Assembly (NCBI GenBank): GCA_964480945.1
Contig: CAYZRX010000098.1
Coordinates: 1-11,123, forward strand
DNA: 11,123 bases
Reading direction: 5' to 3'
Source: VGWB01 sp964480945
Lineage (GTDB): Bacteria > Bacteroidota > Ignavibacteria > UBA10030
Below, in pieces: positions 6,178 through 11,123 of this stretch. The position numbers and the translations under genes were made by a program. The notes below the pieces were generated by a model that did not search any database, was not told the DNA's origin, and saw only the letters and a program-made list of their open reading frames with translations. Every line of letters starts with the position of its first letter. Within the stretch, counting starts at the first letter, position 1.

Positions 6178-7557
6178 ATGATCGAACTCGATGACAAGAA
6201 GGCAGCGCTCATCGTCTCGAGCGCTGCTTCCTTCATGACCCCCTTCATGAGCTCCTCGGTCAACGTCGCACTTCCCTCCATCGGCCGCGAGTTTTCCATG
6301 GACGCCATCGCTCTGAGCTGGGTGGCGACATCCTATCTCCTGACCGCGGCCATCTTCCTGATCCCGTTCGGCAGGGTGGCCGATATCTACGGGAGGAAAA
6401 GGATCTTCCTCTACGGCATCGTAACGTACGCGCTGACGTCCCTTCTCTGCGCGGCGGCGACGACAGGTTCGCTCCTGATCATCTACCGGGCTTTGCTGGG
6501 TGTTGGAGGTGCCATGGTTTTCGGTACCGCGGTTGCGCTCCTGACGTCGGTGTATCCGGCGTCGGAGCGCGGACGAGTGCTCGGCATCAATGTCGCCGCG
6601 GTCTATCTGGGACTTTCCCTCGGACCGTTCGTAGGCGGGTTCCTCGTTCAACAGGTGAGCTGGCGGGCCGTATTCTTGATCAACGCTTTTCTCGGAGCTC
6701 TCATCATCCCCCTTATACTTTCCCGGGTCAAGAGCGAATGGGCTGAAGCGCGCGGAGAGGGTTTCGATCTTTGGGGTTCGCTCCTCTACAGCATCTCCTT
6801 GACAGCGCTGATGTACGGATTTTCCAGCCTGCCGGGCTTCAGCGGCGTGGTGTGGATCGCTGCGGGGGTGCTCGCACTCGGTGCGTTCGTCCTGCTCGAG
6901 TCGAAGGTGAGACATCCCGTTCTCGATATCGCTCTGTTCAGGAAGAACACGGTGTTCGCGTTCTCCAACACGGCCGCGCTCATCAACTACAGCGCGACGG
7001 CAGCCGTGACATTTCTCCTGAGCCTTTATCTTCAATTTGTCAAAGGGTTGAGTCCTGAAGCGGCGGGAGCCGTCCTCGTTTCACAACCCGTCATGATGGC
7101 GGTGTTCTCGCCGTATGCCGGCCGGTTGTCCGACAAGATTGAGCCTCGTATCGTGGCGTCGGTCGGAATGGGGCTCATCGTCCTTGGGCTGGGGATCTTC
7201 GCCTCCTTCGGCGAAGAGACGAGCCTTTCCCTGGTCGTCGTGAATCTCGCGCTCCTGGGCTTCGGATTTGCCCTCTTCTCCTCCCCCAACACGAATGCGG
7301 TGATGAGCTCGGTGGAGAAGAAATCGTACGGCATCGCCTCGGCCACCCTCAGCACCATGCGGTTGACAGGACAGATGCTCAGCATGGGGATCGTCATGCT
7401 GATCTTTGCCACAATGATGGGAAGGGTTGCGATCACCGTCGAATACTATCCCGAGTTCATCAGAAGCATGCGGGCGGCTTTCATCATCTTCTCTGCGCTC
7501 TGCACCGTTGGAGTATTCGCCTCCCTTGTGCGTGGGAGACTGCGTTCCGTTTCGTAA
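6178..7557 (+). CDS. MFS drug:H+ antiporter, DHA2 (EmrB/QacA) type
   Basis: An inner-membrane transporter of the major facilitator superfamily, most like the 14-helix DHA2 drug:proton antiporters. Motif A is GRVADIYGRKR (65-75), between helices 2 and 3. Motif B is RALLGVGGA (104-112) with the proton-relay arginine Arg104. The antiporter motif C is GLSLGPFVGGFLV (145-157), followed by SWRAVFLIN (161-169), as in EmrB. Many hydrophobic segments cover the length; 459 residues is usual for the family. It probably exports an amphipathic compound, but the substrate cannot be inferred. No strong Shine-Dalgarno precedes the ATG at 6178, and the lipocalin stop is only 23 bases away, so coupled translation is likely. 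No membrane-fusion partner (EmrA-like) or outer-membrane channel lies next to it, so it may act alone. Confidence 0.9.
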   Translation: MIELDDKKAALIVSSAASFMTPFMSSSVNVALPSIGREFSMDAIALSWVATSYLLTAAIFLIPFGRVADIYGRKRIFLYGIVTYALTSLLCAAATTGSLLIIYRALLGVGGAMVFGTAVALLTSVYPASERGRVLGINVAAVYLGLSLGPFVGGFLVQQVSWRAVFLINAFLGALIIPLILSRVKSEWAEARGEGFDLWGSLLYSISLTALMYGFSSLPGFSGVVWIAAGVLALGAFVLLESKVRHPVLDIALFRKNTVFAFSNTAALINYSATAAVTFLLSLYLQFVKGLSPEAAGAVLVSQPVMMAVFSPYAGRLSDKIEPRIVASVGMGLIVLGLGIFASFGEETSLSLVVVNLALLGFGFALFSSPNTNAVMSSVEKKSYGIASATLSTMRLTGQMLSMGIVMLIFATMMGRVAITVEYYPEFIRSMRAAFIIFSALCTVGVFASLVRGRLRSVS

Positions 7558-7577
7558 TCAAGCCGGGAACGGAGCAG

Positions 7578-7593
7578 TATACTTGTTCAACAA
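7578..7593 (+). promoter_or_regulatory. Possible -10 element overlapping a short palindrome
   Basis: TATACT (7578-7583) matches the sigma-70 -10 consensus at five of six bases and runs into the perfect palindrome TTGTT-C-AACAA (7583-7593), which could be an operator. No good -35 element lies upstream (TAATCA at 17-base spacing). It lies in the 61-base spacer before the gamma-glutamyltranspeptidase-like gene. Confidence 0.25.
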
Positions 7594-7618
7594 TTTGCCT
7601 AGAACTCATGAGGTTGTT

Positions 7619-9271
7619 ATGATCAAAGCCAAGGCGCTGCCCAAGCTAGTTTACTTTCTCCTCCTCTTTGTCCTGCCTTGCTCCTCGCAGTTCTCGAAGG
7701 TCTCAAGCGGAAGCAAGATCATGATATCGGCTCATCCGCTTGCCGCGAAGGCAGGGTTGGAGATCTACAGGAAAGGAGGGAATGTAGTGGATGTTGCCGT
7801 CGCGGTTGCCTACGCCCTCGGCGTCGTTGAGCCTCATGGGTCGGGTATCGGCGGCGAAGGGATGATGTTGATCTACAACGCCGGTGAAAAGAAAGCAGTG
7901 GTGATCGACTTCAAGGCGATTTCCCCGCGGGGAGCGACGTATCAGACTCTTAACTTCGCTAAGAAATCGGATTGGAGCAGGACCATTCGAGGTGCGTCCG
8001 TTCCGGGCGCGGTGGCCGGGCTTGAGCTCGCACGTGAGCGGTTCGGGAAGCTCGACCGGAAGACCGTGATTCAACCTGCGATCGATTATGCGCTGAACGG
8101 CTTCGAGGTCGACAGCACCCTCTCGCTGAACCTCGAATCGTACCGGAAGCTCCTGGAGAAAGACCCGTACGCTAAAAGTGTGTACTATTCGCGCGGTACG
8201 GTCCCCAATGCCGGTACCATCATCAAAAACCCCGAGTACGGTCGGTCGCTTCAGGCGATCCAGGCCGAAGGTCCGGACGCGTTCTACAAGGGAAGGATCG
8301 CCGATCTGATCGTCAAGGATGCGGAGAAGCGGGGTGGATTCGTAACGAGGGAAGATCTTCTGGGCTACCAACCTGTCGTGCGAGAGCCGGTGAGGGGCAC
8401 CTATCGCGGATACGACGTCATTACCACACCTCCTCCGTGCGGCGGGATGCTGCTGGTCGAAGCGCTCAATATCCTGAGGCACTTCGACTTAAGCGTGTGC
8501 CGGAACGACGACGATTACTCACTCCACCTCTTCGCCGAGGTCTTCAAGCTGGTCTTCAAAGACGAGCGAACGCATAACGGCGACCCGGCCTTCTCTGCGA
8601 TCCCCGTCAGCACAATCACGTCCGAGTCGTTCGCGTTTCAGCGCTTCCTGCAGATCGATCTCTCGAGGTCCCGTCACCCCCAGCAGGTCGAAGCGGGCCG
8701 GATCGACGACCGGAACACAACGCAGCTCTGTGTGATGGATATCGAGGGAAACACCGTCTCGCTCACCATCACCCTCAGCAGCCTGTTCGGAACCGGCCAG
8801 ACCGTTGAAGGGGCGGGCTTCATCTTGAATAATGAGATGCAAAACTTCGAGCCCGAGGGACATCCTGCGAATAGCCTGCAGCCGCACAAACGAGTCGTCA
8901 CAAGCCTTGTGCCGACGATCCTCGCGAAAGACGGCCGGCCGGTGTACGTCCTCGGCACCCCGGGCGGCGATCTGATTATCTCGACGATCGCGCAGGTGAT
9001 CATCAACCTGGCGGATTTCAACATGTCCCTGCCGGAAGCTGTCGACGCACCGCGGATGTTCAGCATCGGCACGCAGCGCGAGCTGGAGATCGAGAATCGA
9101 TTCCCGGAGAAGGCCTACCGGCTCCTCGAGTCCCTTGGTCACGATGTGAAGCAGGAGGGTGCCTATCGCGCCTATTTCGGTGCTGTTCAGGCAATTATGT
9201 ACGATGCCCGCACAAACCGGCTGATCGGCTGCAGCGACCCGCGGCGAAGCGGCGCGGCTGTAGGTGAGTGA
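7619..9271 (+). CDS. Gamma-glutamyltranspeptidase-family protein, divergent, secreted
   Basis: An N-terminal-nucleophile hydrolase of the gamma-glutamyltranspeptidase (GGT) family. Classical members self-cleave before a threonine and then transfer or hydrolyse gamma-glutamyl groups, as in glutathione. The nucleophile is Thr367 in NTTQ, which would split the 550-residue chain into ~366 and ~184 residues. Other GGT features are SGIGGEG (75-81), LFGTG (389-393), ILNNEM (402-407) and GTPGG (446-450). A hydrophobic N-terminus (LVYFLLLFVLP, 10-20) followed by CSSQ is a signal peptide, so it is exported. Ungapped comparison from memory with E. coli GGT shows changes at substrate residues: Arg114 is Lys99, Asn411 is Ser387, Gln430 is Glu406 and Asp433 is Asn409. 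The substrate may therefore not be a standard gamma-glutamyl compound. I chose the ATG at 7619 (GAGG at 7610-7613) over 7427, which overlaps the MFS gene and lacks a signal peptide. Confidence 0.9.
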   Translation: MIKAKALPKLVYFLLLFVLPCSSQFSKVSSGSKIMISAHPLAAKAGLEIYRKGGNVVDVAVAVAYALGVVEPHGSGIGGEGMMLIYNAGEKKAVVIDFKAISPRGATYQTLNFAKKSDWSRTIRGASVPGAVAGLELARERFGKLDRKTVIQPAIDYALNGFEVDSTLSLNLESYRKLLEKDPYAKSVYYSRGTVPNAGTIIKNPEYGRSLQAIQAEGPDAFYKGRIADLIVKDAEKRGGFVTREDLLGYQPVVREPVRGTYRGYDVITTPPPCGGMLLVEALNILRHFDLSVCRNDDDYSLHLFAEVFKLVFKDERTHNGDPAFSAIPVSTITSESFAFQRFLQIDLSRSRHPQQVEAGRIDDRNTTQLCVMDIEGNTVSLTITLSSLFGTGQTVEGAGFILNNEMQNFEPEGHPANSLQPHKRVVTSLVPTILAKDGRPVYVLGTPGGDLIISTIAQVIINLADFNMSLPEAVDAPRMFSIGTQRELEIENRFPEKAYRLLESLGHDVKQEGAYRAYFGAVQAIMYDARTNRLIGCSDPRRSGAAVGE

Positions 9272-9499
9272 GACAATTCGGTTACCCTCGCAAGCGTCCG
9301 TTTCGGGCCTGCAGGGGATTGCCGCCGATGTGTCTGTTCGACAGGGAACAAATCCCATAGTCTTTCGTTTGTTATCCACTAACCTGACGACCACTTCGCA
9401 GTTTGCGCGCCCGGAGATCAATTCGGGGTGCAATTGCCCGACAAAATCCTTCATGACGATCAATTCAAGTCACCATCCCACTACTACACCGGAGGTAGC
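9272..9499. other. Intergenic region before the DPP-IV-type peptidase
   Basis: A 228-base spacer with no convincing gene. It can fold as an outer stem GGGATT (9315-9320) with AATCCC (9351-9356) around an inner hairpin CTGT-TCG-ACAG (9334-9344), followed by a T-rich stretch (ATAGTCTTTCGTTTG). There is also a near-palindrome, GGGTGCAATTGCCC (9426-9439). It probably holds the end of the upstream transcript and the promoter of the next gene, but I cannot identify a clear -35/-10 pair. Confidence 0.4.
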
Positions 9500-11123
9500 A
9501 TGAACCGAAAGGCGCTGTTCAGGTATCTTGTTCTCTGCTTTTTCCTTACAGGTCTTGCCGTCATCGCGTCGGCACAGCAGAAGAAAAGGTTGACATTCGA
9601 CCAAGTCTACCTGCGTGCAGAGACGCAGCTCTTCAAACCGTTGCCTGATATCACCGGCTGGGAAGATGACACCCACTATCTGGAGATGAGACGGGAAGAG
9701 GGCGAACGGGAGGGAAAACTCTTTTCCGTCGACGCAAAGACAGGCAAAGAGAAGGAGGTCGCGGCGAAGACGCCGGATCTCAATCAGTTCAAAGATCTTG
9801 TCGGCTCTGAGATCAATGTGAGATTTCCNNNNNNNNNNNNNNNNNNNNNNNNNNNNNNNNNNNNNNNNNNNNNNNNNNNNNNNNNNNNNNNNNNNNNNNN
9901 NNNNNNNNNNNNNNNNNNNNNNNNNNNNGTCTACAACGGTTACGCGTCGTGGGTCTATATGGAAGAGATCTTGGGTCGCGCGACGCGCTACCGGGCATTC
10001 TGGTGGTCCCCCGACAGCAAAGAGCTGGCCTTCATGCGGTTCGATGACTCGAAGGTGCCGCTCTTCCCGCTTTATAACTCGGAGGGAGTTCACGGATTCC
10101 TGGAGGAGACCCCTTATCCGGAACCAGGCGATCCGAATCCCGAGGTGCGTGTCGGCGTCGTTCCGGTGACGGGTGGAAACGTGGTTTGGTCCGATTTCAA
10201 TGAGAAAAACGATCAATACTTCGGGACGCCGTTCTGGACCCCGAACGGCAAGGCGCTCTGGGTCCAGTGGATGAATCGCGGGCAGGACACGCTCATTATC
10301 TACAGCGTCAATCCGCAAACGGGAGAAAAGCGGCAAGTCTATTCCGAGTACCAACCGTCCTGGGTCGAGTGGTTCGGTGACATCGACTTTTTGAAAAACA
10401 ACAACGGTTTCATCATTAGGACCGACAAAGACGGTTGGATGCATCTGTATCTTTACGCGATGGATGGCAAGCTGAAGAACCAGATTACGCAGGGCAAATG
10501 GCAGGTCACCAATCTCCTTTTCGTTAACGAAGATGACAACGAGGTCTACTTCACCGCGCGGAAGGAGGCATCGACCCGGATCGACCTCTACAAGATAAGA
10601 ATGAATGGAAGGGACCTCACGCGCCTGACGTCCGGCGAGTACACGCACAACGTCCGCCTGTCGCCAAAGGGAAGCTACTTCGTCACAACGTATTCAAACA
10701 CTTCCACTCCACAGAAGATGGCGGTCTGCAATAACAAGGGAAAGGTGATACGGGAGTTGGGTGACAGCAAGGGGAAGGAGTTCGACGACTACGAGCTGGC
10801 GAAAACCGAGTTGGTTCATTTCACCTCACCGGACGGATACAGCCTGCCGGTTTTGATCACGCTCCCCCTGGATCTCGATCCGAGCAAGAAGTACCCCGTC
10901 CTCATCGGCATCTACGGCGGACCCAACTCCGGTACTGTCATGGACGGCTGGAGGGGAATCGGCAACCAGTGGATGGCGCAGGAGGGCATGATCCAGGTCT
11001 CGGTCGATCATCGGGCGTCCGGTCACTTCGGTAAAGAGGGCGTCGCCCTGATGTACCGCAACCTCGGCAAGTGGGAGATGAACGACTACATCGAGTGCGT
11101 GAAGTGGCTGCGGACGAAGCCGT
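9500..11123 (+). CDS. Dipeptidyl peptidase IV-type S9 peptidase, gapped and 3'-partial
   Basis: A DPP-IV-like secreted serine peptidase (S9B), which removes N-terminal dipeptides, usually Xaa-Pro, from peptides. The ATG at 9500 follows GGAGG (9491-9495). Residues 1-25 are a Sec signal peptide (LFRYLVLCFFLTGLAVIASA then QQ). The beta-propeller begins with LTFDQVYLRAETQLFKPLP and, after the 100-N gap, shows SWVYMEEI, whose two glutamates (codons 9962-9967) match the DPP4 Glu205-Glu206 pair that grips the substrate amino group. WWSPDS follows. The hydrolase domain begins near 10800, with the oxyanion tyrosine in IYGGPNSG (codon 10913-10915) and VDHRASGHFGKEG. The window ends at KWLRTKP, about a dozen residues before the GWSYGG nucleophile motif expected in this family, so the triad is not visible. 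The frame is the same on both sides of the gap. The Glu-Glu pair distinguishes it from the peptidase at 1440-3647. Confidence 0.9.
   Translation, partial: MNRKALFRYLVLCFFLTGLAVIASAQQKKRLTFDQVYLRAETQLFKPLPDITGWEDDTHYLEMRREEGEREGKLFSVDAKTGKEKEVAAKTPDLNQFKDLVGSEINVRFXXXXXXXXXXXXXXXXXXXXXXXXXXXXXXXXXXVYNGYASWVYMEEILGRATRYRAFWWSPDSKELAFMRFDDSKVPLFPLYNSEGVHGFLEETPYPEPGDPNPEVRVGVVPVTGGNVVWSDFNEKNDQYFGTPFWTPNGKALWVQWMNRGQDTLIIYSVNPQTGEKRQVYSEYQPSWVEWFGDIDFLKNNNGFIIRTDKDGWMHLYLYAMDGKLKNQITQGKWQVTNLLFVNEDDNEVYFTARKEASTRIDLYKIRMNGRDLTRLTSGEYTHNVRLSPKGSYFVTTYSNTSTPQKMAVCNNKGKVIRELGDSKGKEFDDYELAKTELVHFTSPDGYSLPVLITLPLDLDPSKKYPVLIGIYGGPNSGTVMDGWRGIGNQWMAQEGMIQVSVDHRASGHFGKEGVALMYRNLGKWEMNDYIECVKWLRTKP
9829..9928. 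other. Assembly gap (100 N) inside the DPP-IV-type gene
   Basis: A second run of exactly 100 N, within the beta-propeller coding region. From the usual distance between the flanking segments in DPP-IV relatives, I would expect roughly 70-80 missing residues rather than 33, so the N run probably understates the real gap. Confidence 0.95.

Noticed and set aside
6124..7035. A 303-codon open frame on the minus strand over the MFS gene
   Set aside because: Its charged, Arg/Glu/His-rich composition is the mirror of hydrophobic transporter codons; no motif, and the + strand gene has clear family motifs.
9426..9439. Near-palindrome GGGTGCAATTGCCC as an operator
   Set aside because: Short, imperfect and not tied to a recognisable promoter; could be chance.
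8519..9463. A 314-codon open frame on the minus strand over the GGT-like gene and its spacer
   Set aside because: Antisense to the conserved GGT small-subunit region, with no recognisable domain or ribosome-binding site.
9470..10648. A long minus-strand frame across the second gap
   Set aside because: It reads through the N run and is antisense to a well-supported DPP-IV-type gene.
1..11123. CRISPR arrays, tRNA or rRNA genes, insertion sequences, attachment sites, toxin-antitoxin or defence genes
   Set aside because: I looked for direct-repeat arrays, transposase-like frames with terminal repeats and known defence domains and saw none; all supported genes are metabolic, transport or envelope functions.

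Overview
The window looks like ordinary chromosomal sequence from a Gram-negative, moderately GC-rich bacterium, probably a scaffold of a draft or metagenome-assembled genome. It carries two runs of exactly 100 N, which suggests placeholder gaps. Several products have Sec signal peptides or a lipobox. The mix of secreted S9 (DPP-type) peptidases, a Blc-like lipoprotein and a secreted gamma-glutamyltranspeptidase relative fits a Bacteroidota, Ignavibacteriota or Gemmatimonadota-type lineage. That placement is inferred from style, not from a marker gene. All ten genes lie on the + strand. I see no rRNA, tRNA, CRISPR array, transposase or phage gene.

Layout: (1) Bases 3-1296 hold two flavin-type redox genes, a WrbA-like flavodoxin cut by the left window edge and a SagB-type nitroreductase with a signal peptide. 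(2) After the first gap, 1440-3647 is an S9 peptidase that lacks its N-terminus but keeps a complete Ser-Asp-His triad. (3) 3744-4478 is a UPF0173-type metallo-beta-lactamase-fold hydrolase, followed by a convincing hairpin terminator at 4535-4574. (4) Bases 4664-9271 form a likely transcription unit with spacers of 23-61 bases: a stand-alone cyclic-nucleotide-binding domain, a PaaI-like hotdog thioesterase, a Blc-type lipocalin lipoprotein, a DHA2-type MFS exporter and a divergent gamma-glutamyltranspeptidase. (5) From 9500 to the right edge is a second S9 peptidase of the true DPP-IV type. It is interrupted by the second gap and cut just before its nucleophile serine should appear.

Working together: the two S9 peptidases and the GGT-like enzyme suggest breakdown of exogenous or periplasmic peptides. 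The lipocalin, thioesterase and MFS exporter suggest handling of lipophilic or acyl compounds at the envelope. The stand-alone cNMP domain could sense a nucleotide signal for its neighbours. No clearly new multi-gene system is visible. The most distinctive signals are the remodelled gamma-glutamyl pocket of the GGT relative, the cNMP domain and thioesterase sitting in one frame separated by a single stop, and the exported flavin-enzyme pair at the left edge.
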